Assembly: GCA_023023105.1 (NCBI GenBank)
Contig: CP083825.1
Location: forward strand, 67,858-131,857
DNA length: 64,000 nt
From: Enterobacter ludwigii
GTDB taxonomy: Bacteria; Pseudomonadota; Gammaproteobacteria; Enterobacterales; Enterobacteriaceae
Direction: 5' to 3'
Shown: one piece after another, positions 8,295 through 18,785 of the stretch
How positions within the stretch are numbered: the first letter of the stretch is position 1
Layout: the number at the start of each line of letters is the position of its first letter
Position numbers and translations under genes: made by a program
Notes under the pieces: model-generated
Told to the model about the DNA's origin: nothing
The model's input: the letters and a program-made list of their open reading frames with translations, nothing else
Database searches by the model: none

Positions 8295-10585
8295 AACGTC
8301 TGACAACACTGGCTGTGCTGGTCGGCGCACTTTTTATGATGCCGCTGCATGCCGAAGACACCTCCATCGAGTCGCTACTGAAATTAAACGAGCCGGCGGA
8401 GACGCCACCCGTGCCGCCGCCGGGCGCACCGGTATTTATTCCTTCGGTGGTTAACAGCATCAGTCTCGCGCAGATGGGTTTCCCGGAAGGGATTTCCCTG
8501 ACGGGTGGTCAGTTCCAGGGGGGCGCCTCCTTTACCCTGCCCGTGGACCAGGTGATTACCACGGCGCGCCTTGAACTGAACCTGAAAGTGTCGCCCGCGA
8601 TGGTGGCGCGCAATGCCACCATGCAGTTGATGCTAAATGGTCAGCCGCTGGGGACGGTACCGCTGACCGTGACCGACAGCGACACCGCGCGTTATCAGTT
8701 GGATATTCCCTCCGCACTGATGGTGTCGAGCAACAACCTGAGCTTTAAAATCAACGATGGCGATGCCATGCAGTGCCAGCGCGACCTGAGCGATAAATAT
8801 CGCGTCACCATCATGGCGGATTCCCGTTTCGAGCTGGAAGGGCAGCAACTGGACATTGGCGCTGATTTAAGCCACTTCCCGCGCCCGTTCTTTGACAGCA
8901 TGCAAATGACCCCGGCGGCGATCGCCATGGCTTTCCCGGCGAAGCTCAGTGGCGATACCTTAAGCGCCAGTGCGCTGATCTCATCGTGGATGGGGATCCA
9001 GGCAGACTACCGTGGCGTGTCGTTTGCCGCCTATCATGACCGCTTGCCGGAAAAGAACGGCATCCTGATTGGTCATCCGGGCGAGCAAATTGGTGGCCTG
9101 ACGCTGCCGGCTACCGAGCAGCCGCTACTCAAAGTGGTCGATAACCCGGCAAACCCGGTTTATAAGCTGCTGCTGGTGGTGGGTAAAGATGATGCCAGCC
9201 TGCGTGCGGCGGCATGGCGTTTAACCCGTGGCAATTTCGCCATGCAGACGCCGTCGGTGGATGTCACCACCCAAACGATCCCGGCGAGTAAACCTTACGA
9301 TGCGCCGCGCTGGATCCCTACCGATCGTCCGGTAAAACTGTCAGAACTGATCCGTAAAGATCAGAGCCTGACCACCACGGGGCTGTGGCACGATGCGTTG
9401 CGCGTAGCATTCCGTGCGGCACCGGATCTGTTCCTGTGGGATGGCGAAACGATTCCTCTGCACATTGGTTACCGTTTCCCGACGGAAAGCTGGATTGATG
9501 AAGACCGTTCGTGGCTCAGCATGACCATGAACGATACTTTCCTGCATAACCTGCCGGTGAATAAGCAGGGGGCGCTGGAAACGTTGTGGCATAAGCTTGG
9601 CGGTGATGCGCGCCAGGAGAAGTTTGATATGCCGCTGGAGCCGTACATGATCTATGGCGACAACCAGCTCTCGCTGTACTTCAACATTCAACCCAAGGCG
9701 AGCGCCCCGTGTAGCGTGCTGCTGAACAATAACATTAAGAGCCGTATCGAAGACGACTCGTGGATTGATCTCAGCCATACGCGTCACTTCGCGCTGTTGC
9801 CGAACCTCTCTTATTTTGTGGGCGCGTCCTTCCCGTTCACCCGGCTTGCGGATTATTCGGAAACGGTGCTGATGCTGCCGGAAAAACCGACTGAAACGCA
9901 GATTGCCACGCTTTTAGATATGGCGGCACGTTCCGGTAACGCGACGGGAACGGCGCTGGGCCGCAACCGCGTGTTGCTCGGCGTACCCACTGGCGGGGCG
10001 GGTGTTGAACTGCTAAACGACCGCGATGTGCTGGCGGTCACGGGCCTGGATCAGCATGACTTTAACCGCGCGATCCTCAATACCTCGCCGTTTGTGATGC
10101 ACGACTCGACGTTGGGCGTACGTGAGCCAACGACCTGGGAGCGTATCAAACGCTGGATAGCAGGGGACTGGGCATCAGACGGGCTGGAAGCCGACCGCTA
10201 CTTCTCCTCCAACGAAGCTTGGCGCGGGTTTGTCAGCTTCCGTTCACCGTGGAATAACGATCGTCTGGTGGTACTGGCTATCGGCAGCAATGACGAGCAG
10301 CTCTCACGTCTGCACGGTGACCTCGCCTCAGCGAAAATTAACGCCGGGATCCGTGGCGACGCAGCGGTGATCACCAATGAGAACGGCGTGCGCAGCTTCC
10401 GCGTGGGTGAGCAGTTCCCGAGTGGCGAGATGCCAACGCAAATGCGGGTGATTTGGTATGCAAATCAGCACTCGGCGCTGCTGGCGATTTTAGGGCTGCT
10501 ATTTGGTTGTATCGTTGGCTCGGTGCTCTTTGTCTGGCTGAGAAACCGCGCGAAACGACGTCTGGATTTGGACAACCGCAAATAA
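8291..10585 (+). CDS. bcsB: Cellulose synthase periplasmic subunit BcsB
   Basis: The 764-aa protein has a signal peptide (MKRLTTLAVLVGALFMMPLHA), a long periplasmic region of alternating jelly-roll and flavodoxin-like domains, and a C-terminal membrane anchor (ALLAILGLLFGCIVGSVLFV) followed by basic residues. BcsB binds BcsA through the anchor and guides the emerging glucan in the periplasm. It starts inside the bcsA stop (ATGA), a classic coupled arrangement, and is followed closely by bcsC. Confidence 0.96.
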   Translation: MKRLTTLAVLVGALFMMPLHAEDTSIESLLKLNEPAETPPVPPPGAPVFIPSVVNSISLAQMGFPEGISLTGGQFQGGASFTLPVDQVITTARLELNLKVSPAMVARNATMQLMLNGQPLGTVPLTVTDSDTARYQLDIPSALMVSSNNLSFKINDGDAMQCQRDLSDKYRVTIMADSRFELEGQQLDIGADLSHFPRPFFDSMQMTPAAIAMAFPAKLSGDTLSASALISSWMGIQADYRGVSFAAYHDRLPEKNGILIGHPGEQIGGLTLPATEQPLLKVVDNPANPVYKLLLVVGKDDASLRAAAWRLTRGNFAMQTPSVDVTTQTIPASKPYDAPRWIPTDRPVKLSELIRKDQSLTTTGLWHDALRVAFRAAPDLFLWDGETIPLHIGYRFPTESWIDEDRSWLSMTMNDTFLHNLPVNKQGALETLWHKLGGDARQEKFDMPLEPYMIYGDNQLSLYFNIQPKASAPCSVLLNNNIKSRIEDDSWIDLSHTRHFALLPNLSYFVGASFPFTRLADYSETVLMLPEKPTETQIATLLDMAARSGNATGTALGRNRVLLGVPTGGAGVELLNDRDVLAVTGLDQHDFNRAILNTSPFVMHDSTLGVREPTTWERIKRWIAGDWASDGLEADRYFSSNEAWRGFVSFRSPWNNDRLVVLAIGSNDEQLSRLHGDLASAKINAGIRGDAAVITNENGVRSFRVGEQFPSGEMPTQMRVIWYANQHSALLAILGLLFGCIVGSVLFVWLRNRAKRRLDLDNRK

Positions 10586-10598
10586 GAGGGTGACAAGA

Positions 10599-13500
10599 AT
10601 GATGATAAAAACCGCCCGCCGTTTGACGACGCTGTGCCTGTCCAGCGCGCTCACTTTCGGTATACCAGGGCTGGCCCATGCCGCCGCGAATGATGCCGCG
10701 CTTAAAGCCTTATTTGACCAGGCGAATTACTGGCATGAGAAATCCCACGATGACCTGGCGATGGAGTCGCTGCGTAAAGTGTTGATGGTGGATGCCAATA
10801 ACACCCAGGCGATGTACCTGATGGCGTTATGGGCGCAGCAAAATGGCGATCTGCAAGTCTCGTCCCAGTGGCGTTCGCGGCTGGCGCAGGTTTCTCCTGA
10901 CGATCCGGGGTTGCAGGCGCTGGATAATGCCAAACAACTGACGCAGGTTCCGCAGGGGCAATTGAGCCTTGCCCGCCAGCAGGCGCGCAGCGGTAACGTA
11001 CCGGCGGCGCTGGCGACCTGGCGCAGCATGTTTAACGGCGATACGCCGCCACCCAGCCTCGCCCCTGAGTACTACCAGACGATGGCGGGAGATAAAACTC
11101 TTTATCCGCAGGCCGTGTCGCAACTGAAAAATTTCGTGATGCATAACCCGCAGGATACCTCGGCGCGCATTGCACTCGGCAAAATCCTGACCTGGCGTGA
11201 AGAGACACGCCGCGACGGCATTTTGTTGCTCGAACCGATGGCCAGCGGCAGTAAAGAGGCCGATGACGGGTTGCGTCAGGCGCTGTTATGGCTGGGGCCG
11301 CAGGCAGGCGATGAGCGCTTCTACGACACCTGGCTACAGCGGCATCCGCAGGATACTGATGTCCAAAACTATTACCGTAAAAATGTCGGCGGCGCGGCGA
11401 AAGGCGCGGGCTATACCGCGCTGAACAGCGGTGATAACAGTGCGGCAAAAAACAAATTTGAGCAGGTGCTGCAAACCAACCCTAACGATGCTGACGCCCT
11501 TGCCGGGATGGGCTACATCGCCCAGCGTAGCGGTGATTACAAAGCGGCGGCACAGTATCTGAATCGGGCAGCCAGTCAGGGCGGGGATGCTTCTGATGAG
11601 CGTAAAAATCAGGCCGCAGACGCGGCGTTTTACGGTCAGCTCGCCCAGGCTCAGCAGGCATTGAAAGAGGGTAATATTAGCCAGGCGCTGGCGCTTTCGG
11701 CCCCGCTGGCACAAGAGAGCGGGGAGCGTGGCACGGCAGGAAAACTGTTCCGTGCTTCTGTACTGCGGCAGAACAAAGACTTTTCGCAGGCCGAACAGAC
11801 CCTGCGAGGTCTTCTCAACGAGCAGCCGCAGAACGCCCCGGCAAGGGAAAACCTCTATTACGTCCTGCGCGACCAGAATAAAACGGAAGAAGCGCAGGCG
11901 ATGCTGCGCACTTTACCCGCCAGCCTGCAGGAAAAACTGCAGCCGCGTGTGGTCGCGGGGGCGCCTGGCGATCCGATTCGCCGTCAGGCACAGCAACTGG
12001 TCCAGGCCGGTAATACTGACCAGGCGATTTCGGTACTGCGCCAGGGCGTTGCCCGCGTGCCGGATGATCCGTGGTTGCGTCTTGACCTTGCCCGCCTGCT
12101 GCAAAAATCCGGGCAGGAAGGTGAAGCGGCCACGGTGATGATCCCGGCGGGTCGCGATGGTGCTAACAGCAATTCACTGTACGCCGCTGCGCTCTATGCC
12201 AGCGAAAGCGGGGCCTGGCAGCAGGCCAACTCTCTGCTGGCGCGTATTCCGCCGTCCAGCCGTAATAGCCAGATGCGCGATCTGGCGGAAAGTGTGAATT
12301 ACAACCTGCAAATGGCGACGGCAGAACGTTACCTTTCACAAGGGAACATGACCGCGGCGTCCAATACGCTGAAAGCGCTGGCCAGTCAGCCGCCGAAAAG
12401 CCCGGTCGATGCAGGGAAACTGGCGCGGATGCTTGCCCGTTCGGGTGACATCACCACCGCCGTATCGCTGGTGCGCAACAGTATTAAAGATGGCGTAGAA
12501 GGCAACGCCGGGGATTATGCCGATCAGATAGCGGTACTGAACCAGGCGGGGCTTACTCAGGAAGCGCAAACCCTGATGTCGAACCCGGAGCTACAGGCGC
12601 GCAGTACGCCTGCTCAGCTTGCGGGGATCCGCAATGGCTACGTGATTAATGAAGCCGACAAACTGCGTGAAGAGGGCAACTACGCCGCGGCGTATGACAA
12701 GCTGATCCGTGCGCTGCAAAGCGACCCGCAAAACACCGATTTGATGTTCGCCATGGGCCGTCTGTACCAGACAGGCAAAATGAACAAAGAAGCGGGCGTG
12801 CTCTATGACTACCTGATGACCCGTGATACCGAGGATCAGGCGGCACGTGTGGGGGCTATCGACGTTGCGCTGTCCGAGAATAACGTGCAGAAAGCTACTA
12901 CCCTTGCCAGCGGTCTGCGTAGCGACAGCTCACCGGAACGCATGCTGTTGCTGGCGCGTCTGGAAGAGGCAAAAGGCAACCACCAGCAGGCGATGACCTA
13001 CTTACGTAGCGCACGCGGCAAGCTGGTGGGGCTGGAGTCGTCTAATAGCGCCGCTACGCCGACGATTGGCGGCATACTGTTGGCAGATAATCCGTTTACT
13101 ACCACCAGTAAAACGCCGCCGCAGTCGAGTTCTCCACAGGCGTTGTACGGCACTATTCTGCCGTGGCAGGTCGCGCAAGTGGCTCGTGAGCCGGGGAGCA
13201 GTTTACCGGGCACAACCCGTACCGATTTGCCGGTCGAGACCGCGCAAAGCCGCACGCTGCGTCAGGTTGATAACATGATGCAGGAGCTTGATGAGAAGAA
13301 AGGGATGTGGTTGCAGGGCGAGGTCGATATCCGTGGCCGTGACGGTGAGTCGGGCACCAGTAAACTGACCGAAGCCAAAACGCCGCTGACCTGGTCAAGT
13401 TCGCCGTTTGGTGAGTCGCGCTTCGAGTTTACCGCCACGCCGATCACCCTGAGTGCCGGGAGTGCTTCTGGCGATGCCTGGCGACGCTATGGCTCGAACC

Positions 13501-14639
13501 CGCTGGCGAATGCGGCATCAAATTTAGCATCGACAATCAATAATGAGATCAATTCGCTGGCGAGCATGACAGCAGATCAGAAAGCGCAATATTTGGTGTT
13601 GCATCCGGCTGCCGCTGCATTGGATGGGCTTAGCGAGGTCTCTTCGGCCGATTTTGGTCAATTCACATCGAGAGGTTTGACGAACCTTGCCGCGCTAAAT
13701 GCCGCAGAGGGGGGGGCGCTACGAAACTATCTGAACCGTTCCTCACTAAAGGCTGACGTCTCGCAGCCAGGCGATGTTTCAACAGACTCGCAAAATGGGA
13801 ACGGTGTAGAGCTTAATATGGCGCTTAGCGGTGACAGCTATCGCCTGGATATTGGCAGCACGCCGCTGGGCCAGGATCTGAATACACTGGTCGGTGGGGT
13901 GAAATGGTCACCTAAGTTATCTAACTACCTCTCATTGATCTTCACCGGCGAGCGCCGCGCCGTGACTGATAGTTTGCTCTCGTATGTTGGTTTGAAAGAC
14001 GCTTACTCAGGCAAAACCTGGGGCCAGGTGACTAAAAACGGCGGTACCGTGCAATTAAGCTATGACGACGGTGACGCAGGCTTCTTCGTTGGCGGTGGTG
14101 GTTACAGTTACATTGGTGAAAATGTGGCGAGCAACACCAGTATGAACGCAGACGCCGGAGTCTATCTGCGCCCATGGCATGATGATTTCCGTCAACTGCA
14201 AACAGGTTTAAGCGTCAGTTGGATGGATTTCTCGAAAAACCTCAGTTACTTCACTTTCGGGCAGGGCGGCTATTTTAGCCCCCAAAATTATGTCAGCGTG
14301 TCATTGCCAGTTGATTTTTCACAGAAAATTGACAACTGGAAGCTTAGCCTTGGAGGCTCTGTGGGGTATCAATCCTACACCCAGGATGCTAGCAATTACT
14401 TCCCGACAGACTCCGCAATGCAAAGCGCTTTAACAGATTACGTGAAAACTGGTTTTGCAAAAGAAGCGCAGTACGGCAGCAAATCGCAAAACGGGATTGG
14501 CTATACCTTCCGGGCAGGGATTGATTACAACCTGAACAAGAACATGACCGTCGGCGGTAGGGTCGGTTACGACACCTTTGGCGACTATAACGAAAGTACT
14601 GCCGGGATCTGGTTCCGCTATATGTTGGGAGATAAATAA
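10599..14639 (+). CDS. bcsC: Cellulose export protein BcsC (TPR and outer-membrane barrel)
   Basis: About 1346 aa. I prefer the ATG at 10599 because AAGAGGG sits 8 bases upstream; a GTG at 10590 is also in frame. A signal peptide ends near LAHAAA. Then come about 18-20 TPR-like repeats spanning the periplasm (e.g. residues ~30-800) and a C-terminal ~350-residue BcsC beta-barrel domain ending WFRYMLGDK. It conducts cellulose through the outer membrane. It is longer than the ~1157 aa E. coli BcsC, as in other type I operons. The stop overlaps the bcsD start (TAATG). Confidence 0.95.
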   Translation: MMIKTARRLTTLCLSSALTFGIPGLAHAAANDAALKALFDQANYWHEKSHDDLAMESLRKVLMVDANNTQAMYLMALWAQQNGDLQVSSQWRSRLAQVSPDDPGLQALDNAKQLTQVPQGQLSLARQQARSGNVPAALATWRSMFNGDTPPPSLAPEYYQTMAGDKTLYPQAVSQLKNFVMHNPQDTSARIALGKILTWREETRRDGILLLEPMASGSKEADDGLRQALLWLGPQAGDERFYDTWLQRHPQDTDVQNYYRKNVGGAAKGAGYTALNSGDNSAAKNKFEQVLQTNPNDADALAGMGYIAQRSGDYKAAAQYLNRAASQGGDASDERKNQAADAAFYGQLAQAQQALKEGNISQALALSAPLAQESGERGTAGKLFRASVLRQNKDFSQAEQTLRGLLNEQPQNAPARENLYYVLRDQNKTEEAQAMLRTLPASLQEKLQPRVVAGAPGDPIRRQAQQLVQAGNTDQAISVLRQGVARVPDDPWLRLDLARLLQKSGQEGEAATVMIPAGRDGANSNSLYAAALYASESGAWQQANSLLARIPPSSRNSQMRDLAESVNYNLQMATAERYLSQGNMTAASNTLKALASQPPKSPVDAGKLARMLARSGDITTAVSLVRNSIKDGVEGNAGDYADQIAVLNQAGLTQEAQTLMSNPELQARSTPAQLAGIRNGYVINEADKLREEGNYAAAYDKLIRALQSDPQNTDLMFAMGRLYQTGKMNKEAGVLYDYLMTRDTEDQAARVGAIDVALSENNVQKATTLASGLRSDSSPERMLLLARLEEAKGNHQQAMTYLRSARGKLVGLESSNSAATPTIGGILLADNPFTTTSKTPPQSSSPQALYGTILPWQVAQVAREPGSSLPGTTRTDLPVETAQSRTLRQVDNMMQELDEKKGMWLQGEVDIRGRDGESGTSKLTEAKTPLTWSSSPFGESRFEFTATPITLSAGSASGDAWRRYGSNPLANAASNLASTINNEINSLASMTADQKAQYLVLHPAAAALDGLSEVSSADFGQFTSRGLTNLAALNAAEGGALRNYLNRSSLKADVSQPGDVSTDSQNGNGVELNMALSGDSYRLDIGSTPLGQDLNTLVGGVKWSPKLSNYLSLIFTGERRAVTDSLLSYVGLKDAYSGKTWGQVTKNGGTVQLSYDDGDAGFFVGGGGYSYIGENVASNTSMNADAGVYLRPWHDDFRQLQTGLSVSWMDFSKNLSYFTFGQGGYFSPQNYVSVSLPVDFSQKIDNWKLSLGGSVGYQSYTQDASNYFPTDSAMQSALTDYVKTGFAKEAQYGSKSQNGIGYTFRAGIDYNLNKNMTVGGRVGYDTFGDYNESTAGIWFRYMLGDK

Positions 14640-15118
14640 TGACGTCGAGTACGGCTAATCCTTTACTGCTGTCTTATTTTCAACGGCAGCAAACGCCGGC
14701 CGGTTGGTTTGACCTGCTGTCGGTAATGGTTGATGGCATGGTGAGAAACGTGGGGGAAGCGGAAAGCCAACCCTTCTTGCGCCAGATGGGGGCATCGCTG
14801 GCGGAACGTTTTCCTCTGCCTGCCTCACAAACCATCGGCGAACTCGAAACCAACATCAACGCGCTGCTTGCGGAGTTTAATTGGGGCTATATTGATATTG
14901 ATGCCAGCGAAGAGGGATTATCGTTCCGCCATCAGGGGTTACCGGTCTCCCGGGATGAGAACAGCCAGACGCGTTGGTGTTACGCATTTTGCGCCATACT
15001 GGAAGGGCTTTATTCCCGTTGGCTGCAGGGACAGGGCGGGCAATCGCATCTCGCTTTTAGCCGCGAACGGCTTTACTCCGTATCGGACGTTGTGTTCCGC
15101 TACGCTAACCCACAATGA
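14639..15118 (+). CDS. bcsD: Cellulose synthase subunit BcsD
   Basis: The 159-aa protein has the features of the BcsD family ([51 protein letters not shown]). In Komagataeibacter BcsD forms periplasmic rings that align glucan chains into crystalline cellulose, and its presence defines type I operons, unlike the E. coli bcsEFG type. It overlaps bcsC by one base and bcsZ by four. No obvious signal peptide is present, as is usual. Confidence 0.93.
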   Translation: MTSSTANPLLLSYFQRQQTPAGWFDLLSVMVDGMVRNVGEAESQPFLRQMGASLAERFPLPASQTIGELETNINALLAEFNWGYIDIDASEEGLSFRHQGLPVSRDENSQTRWCYAFCAILEGLYSRWLQGQGGQSHLAFSRERLYSVSDVVFRYANPQ

Positions 15119-16125
15119 GTCTGAGTATGTTTAAACGCGTTTTCGCCATGATGGTGATGATGGTTAGTGTGCTTTTTTCCTCGTTTTCACAGGCGGGACA
15201 GGCCTGGGAAGCGTACAAAGCGCGCTTTCTGATGACGGATGGCCGTATTGTTGATACCGGCAATAAAAACGTCTCTCACACGGAAGGCCAGGGTTTCGCC
15301 ATGCTGATGGCGGTGGCCAGCAATGATAAAGCGGCGTTTGACCGCATCTGGGGATGGACAGATAAGACGCTCAGGAACAAGGACAATGGTCTGTTCTACT
15401 GGCGTTTTAATCCCGTCGAGCCGGATCCGATTGCCGATAAGAATGACGCAACGGATGGCGATGCGTTAATTGCATGGGCGTTGTTAAAAGCCAGTCAGCG
15501 CTGGAATGATAACAGCTATGCCACCGCATCGGATGCCATTACCCAGGCGATGATTAAACATACGGTGATCAATTATGCGGGTTATCGGGTGATGCTGCCG
15601 GGGGCGAAGGGGTTCAATCTCAACAGTTATGTGAACCTGAACCCGTCCTATTTTATCTTCCCGGCATGGAAAGCGTTCGCCAACCGTAGCCATCTGGTGG
15701 TCTGGAATGATCTGATCCGTGATAGCACTACACTGCTTGGCAAAATGGGCTGGGGTCAATCGCATTTGCCTACCGACTGGGTATCACTGTCGGCGGATGG
15801 CAAACTGAGCCCTGCTAAAGAGTGGCCGCCGCGCATGAGTTTCGACGCCATTCGTATTCCGTTGTATCTCTCATGGTGGAACCCGCAAAGTTCGCTGCTG
15901 ACGCCGTGGCGCAACTGGTGGCAGGGTTATGATCGTAGCCGCACCCCGGCCTGGGTGAACGTTACAACCAACGATACCGCCCCGTACAATATGAATGGCG
16001 GTTTGCTGGCGGTACGTGATTTGACGATGGGTCAAACGTCTGGCGAGCCGCAAATCAACGCACAGGATGATTATTATTCTGCCAGTCTGAAAATGTTGGT
16101 CTGGCTGGCACAGCAGCAACAGTAA
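15115..16125 (+). CDS. bcsZ: Periplasmic endoglucanase BcsZ (GH8)
   Basis: The product is 336 aa, or 332 if the second ATG at 15127 is used. A signal peptide covers ~1-28 ([19 protein letters not shown], then SQAG). The GH8 fold shows the catalytic glutamate in [14 protein letters not shown] and the downstream aspartate in [15 protein letters not shown]. BcsZ trims beta-1,4-glucan during export and limits cellulose build-up. It is the last gene of the operon, coupled to bcsD by ATGA. The first downstream structures are the palindromes at 16146-16243. Confidence 0.95.
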   Translation: MSLSMFKRVFAMMVMMVSVLFSSFSQAGQAWEAYKARFLMTDGRIVDTGNKNVSHTEGQGFAMLMAVASNDKAAFDRIWGWTDKTLRNKDNGLFYWRFNPVEPDPIADKNDATDGDALIAWALLKASQRWNDNSYATASDAITQAMIKHTVINYAGYRVMLPGAKGFNLNSYVNLNPSYFIFPAWKAFANRSHLVVWNDLIRDSTTLLGKMGWGQSHLPTDWVSLSADGKLSPAKEWPPRMSFDAIRIPLYLSWWNPQSSLLTPWRNWWQGYDRSRTPAWVNVTTNDTAPYNMNGGLLAVRDLTMGQTSGEPQINAQDDYYSASLKMLVWLAQQQQ

Positions 16126-16145
16126 TTTTCCGCTTTTCCTGGTGA

Positions 16146-16243
16146 TATCTCCTCACCCTCTCCCTTGAGGGGTGAGGAATCCCCACAAAAATGCGAGCAC
16201 GAACGGTCCCCTCTCCTCTTTGGGGAGAGGGCCAGGGCGAGGG
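16146..16243. repeat. Enterobacterial palindromic repeats after bcsZ
   Basis: Two palindromes built from CCCTCTCC/GGAGAGGG and CTCACCCTC/GAGGGGTGAG blocks lie just after the bcsZ stop. Such G/C-rich repeats are common between genes in Klebsiella and relatives and may end transcription or protect mRNA 3' ends. Confidence 0.6.
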
Positions 16244-16251
16244 GAAATAAC

Positions 16252-16345
16252 CTACTGCGGATAGGGCACCCAGTCGCCGCCGTTCAGCCGAACATACGGC
16301 TTATTCTGGTACTGAATCACCACGGCGTTAGCATTTTCTGAAATC
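16252..16345 (-). pseudogene. C-terminal fragment of an unknown protein
   Basis: On the minus strand a frame ends at the TAG (16252-16254) with VVIQYQNKPYVRLNGGDW followed by VPYPQ. Its upstream part is missing, cut near 16345 where the leader of the dsbA-like gene begins. The fragment looks like the tail of a real protein, perhaps the native chromosomal neighbour of bcsZ. I do not recognise the family. Confidence 0.4.
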
Positions 16346-16371
16346 CCCCTTTTAACCATGAGAATCAGACA

Positions 16372-16642
16372 ATGAAAGCAAAAAAATTAGCCGCATTAAT
16401 AGTTACAACATACATTAGCTTTATTTCAACGGCACACGCTTCAGCACCTCAGCCGGTATTCAGCCCGGAGCAGGAAGCTCGTATCGGCGAAATCGCTGCC
16501 GACTATCTGGTATCTCACCCGGAGATTCTGGTGACCGTCAGTAATAAGCTGCAGGAACAGCAGGAAACACGTAAGCAGAAGATGTTTGCACTCAACGTCA
16601 TGGAGAATCAGGCGAACCTTCTGCATGATCCGGACACCCCGG
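16372..16642 (+). pseudogene. DsbA/ScsC-like thiol protein, truncated by an IS3-family remnant
   Basis: The frame starts at 16372 with a signal peptide ([20 protein letters not shown]), then the N-terminal helical region seen in DsbA-family disulfide proteins ([41 protein letters not shown]). The match stops at about 16642, exactly where the IS3-family OrfB sequence begins; the open frame continues to 16719 only by chance and ends QFKYLAA. The thioredoxin fold with its CxxC is gone, so it is non-functional. Cysteines in the read-through tail come from the IS and are not a redox site. Confidence 0.7.
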
Positions 16643-16880
16643 CTTGCCATTGTGGCGATGCTTCTTGCTCCGGCAGAGCCGTGGCTGATGCCATGCAGTT
16701 CAAGTACCTGGCTGCGTAATACAGCCCGTCTGCCGTCTGGCTTTTCAGGACGGTTTTTCCAGTATTTGTAGCTGCTGCGATGAACCCCGAACACATGGCA
16801 GAGAGTGGCCACAGGATAACGCGCCCTGAGTTTCCCGATTATCGAGAACTGTTCAGGGAGTCTGACATCAAGAGCGCGGT

Positions 16881-18101
16881 TGTAGATTCAATTGGTCAAC
16901 GCAACAGTCATGTGAAAACATGTAGTTGCGGAGGATTGTTGGATGAGACGGACATTTACAGCAAAGGAAAAAACATCTGTTTTTGAACTGTGGAAGAACG
17001 GAAAAGGCTTCAGTGAGATAGCTAATATCCTGGGTTCGAAACCAGGAACCATCTTCACGATGTTAAGAGATACTGGCGGCATAAAACCCAATGAGCGCAA
17101 GCGAGCTGTTGCTCACCTGACGCTGTCTGAGCGCGAGGAAATACGAGCCGGTCTGTCAGCTAAAATGAGCATTCGAGCCATCGCTACAATGCTGAATCGT
17201 AGCCCTTCGACAATCTCACGTGAAGTCCAGCGTAATCGTGGCAGGCGCTATTACAAAGCCGTTGATGCGAATAACCGGGCCAACAGGATGGCTAAAAGAC
17301 CAAAACCGTGCTTACTGGATCAGAATATGCCGTTGCGAGAGCTTGTTCTGGAAAAGCTTGAGATGAAGTGGTCCCCAGAGCAAATATCAGGATGGTTAAG
17401 GCGAGCGAAACCGCGTCAAAAAACACTACGAATATCACCTGAGACAATTTATAAGACGCTTTACTTTCGTAGTCGTGAAGCGCTACACCACCTGAACGTA
17501 CAGCATCTGCGCCGATCGCACAGCCTCCGTCATGGCAGGCGCCATACTCGCAAAGGTGAAAGAGGCACTATCAACATAGTGAACGGAACGCCAATCCACG
17601 AACGTTCCCGGCATATCGATAACAGACGCTCTCTGGGACACTGGGAAGGCGATTTAGTCTCGGGTACAAAAAACTCTCATATAGCCACACTTGTAGACCG
17701 AAAATCACGTTATACGATCATCCTGAGACTCAGGGGCAAAGACGCTTTATCAGTGAATCAGGCTCTTACAGATAAATTCCTGAGCCTACCACCTGAACTC
17801 CGGCGATCACTGACATGGGACAGAGGAATGGAGCTGGCCAGACATCTGGAATTTACTGACAGCACAGGAGTTAAAGTTTACTTCTGCGATCCTCAGAGCC
17901 CCTGGCAGCGGGGAACAAACGAGAACACTAATGGGCTAATCCGACAGTACTTTCCCAAAAAGACATGCCTTGCCCAATATACTCAGCATGAGCTGGATCA
18001 GGTTGCAGCTCAGCTAAACAACAGACCGAGAAAGACACTGAAGTTCAAAACACCTAAAGAGATAATTGAAAGGGGTGTTGCGTTGACAGATTGAATCTAC
18101 A
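16881..18101 (+). mobile_element. IS30, complete
   Basis: The element is exactly 1221 bp, starting TGTAGATTCAATTGGTCAAC and ending TGACAGATTGAATCTACA. A 2-bp GT duplication (16879-16880 and 18102-18103) is present, as expected of IS30. It is nested in the IS3-family orfA. Confidence 0.96.
16943..18094 (+). CDS. IS30 transposase
   Basis: The 383-aa protein begins [21 protein letters not shown]-terminal helix-turn-helix segments ([32 protein letters not shown]) precede a DDE core ([40 protein letters not shown]). Length and motifs match the intact enzyme, so it is probably active. Confidence 0.95.
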   Translation: MRRTFTAKEKTSVFELWKNGKGFSEIANILGSKPGTIFTMLRDTGGIKPNERKRAVAHLTLSEREEIRAGLSAKMSIRAIATMLNRSPSTISREVQRNRGRRYYKAVDANNRANRMAKRPKPCLLDQNMPLRELVLEKLEMKWSPEQISGWLRRAKPRQKTLRISPETIYKTLYFRSREALHHLNVQHLRRSHSLRHGRRHTRKGERGTINIVNGTPIHERSRHIDNRRSLGHWEGDLVSGTKNSHIATLVDRKSRYTIILRLRGKDALSVNQALTDKFLSLPPELRRSLTWDRGMELARHLEFTDSTGVKVYFCDPQSPWQRGTNENTNGLIRQYFPKKTCLAQYTQHELDQVAAQLNNRPRKTLKFKTPKEIIERGVALTD

Positions 18102-18103
18102 GT

Positions 18104-18364
18104 AGCCTTTTTTAATATTTCATTTTCCATTTCAATACGTTGTAGCTTTTTCCTGAGCTCACGGATTTCAATTTGTTCCGGGGTAATGGGGGAGGCTTTT
18201 GGTGTTTTGCCCTGCCGTTCATCACGTAATTGTTTCACCCATCGCGTCATTGTGGAAAGGCCGACATCCATAGCGCTGGCTGCATCTGCCACGGTGTAGT
18301 TCTGGTCAACGACCAGTTGAGCGGATTCGCGTTTAAACTCTGCGCTGAAATTTCTTTTTTTCAT
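18104..18364 (-). pseudogene. IS3-family OrfA, cut by IS30
   Basis: OrfA begins at 18364 and carries a helix-turn-helix ([20 protein letters not shown]) and a leucine-zipper-like coil ([20 protein letters not shown]). The last codons lie on the far side of IS30. The few residues read into IS30 are artefactual. Confidence 0.85.
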
Positions 18365-18518
18365 TATGACACCTGTGTTGTTCTGAGGTGAGCATATCAC
18401 CTCTGTTCAGGTGGCCAAATTCAGTAAACCACTTCATCTGACGACGGATTGCCTCCCTTTACCTCGGTGCATAGCCCTCTTCCGCCAGTGTTTTCATATG
18501 AATGGACTAGGAAATAAA

Positions 18519-18785
18519 TTATGCTGACTCATTATTTCTGGCCATAAAGGTTCTGGCAGTGCCATCTTTCGGGTCAACAAAGGTAATATCTTCAGGATCA
18601 CGACGAGGGCTGGCCAATGACAGAAATATTACGGGTTCTTCAAGAAGGGTTGGTAATGCATGGACAACATTACGCTCGAAAAAAAGCACGTGGCCGGGGG
18701 CAAATTCGGCTTCGTCACGAGGATCTTCCATCCAGAGCGTCCCCATGAATCCCTGAATAACCTGACGCCGGAGGATCACCTGCTG
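18519..18785 (-). pseudogene. Cupin-domain protein, C-terminal remnant
   Basis: The open frame yields about 86-90 residues including APGHVLFFERNVVHALPTLL and VIFLSLASPRRDPEDITFVD, which look like the second half of a cupin barrel; a His in VVHALP fits a metal site. Upstream in the same frame is a stop with no good ATG, and the only start would be GTG at 18779 without a ribosome-binding site. I read it as a gene that has lost its 5' half. Substrate unknown. It lies divergent to the amide operon and may be debris of the same metabolic cluster. Confidence 0.45.

Larger units (their letters stand above)
16643..18417 (-). mobile_element. IS3-family remnant (orfA and 5' orfB), split by IS30
   Basis: Minus-strand orfA starts at 18364 ([19 protein letters not shown]) and runs to ILKKA at 18104, where IS30 interrupts it. 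It resumes below 16880 with [12 protein letters not shown] and enters orfB ([20 protein letters not shown] to [13 protein letters not shown]), which stops at about 16643. The right terminus appears to be near 18417 (ACCTGAACAGAGG on the minus strand). The 3' two thirds of orfB and the left terminus are deleted together with the end of the dsbA-like gene. Confidence 0.8.
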
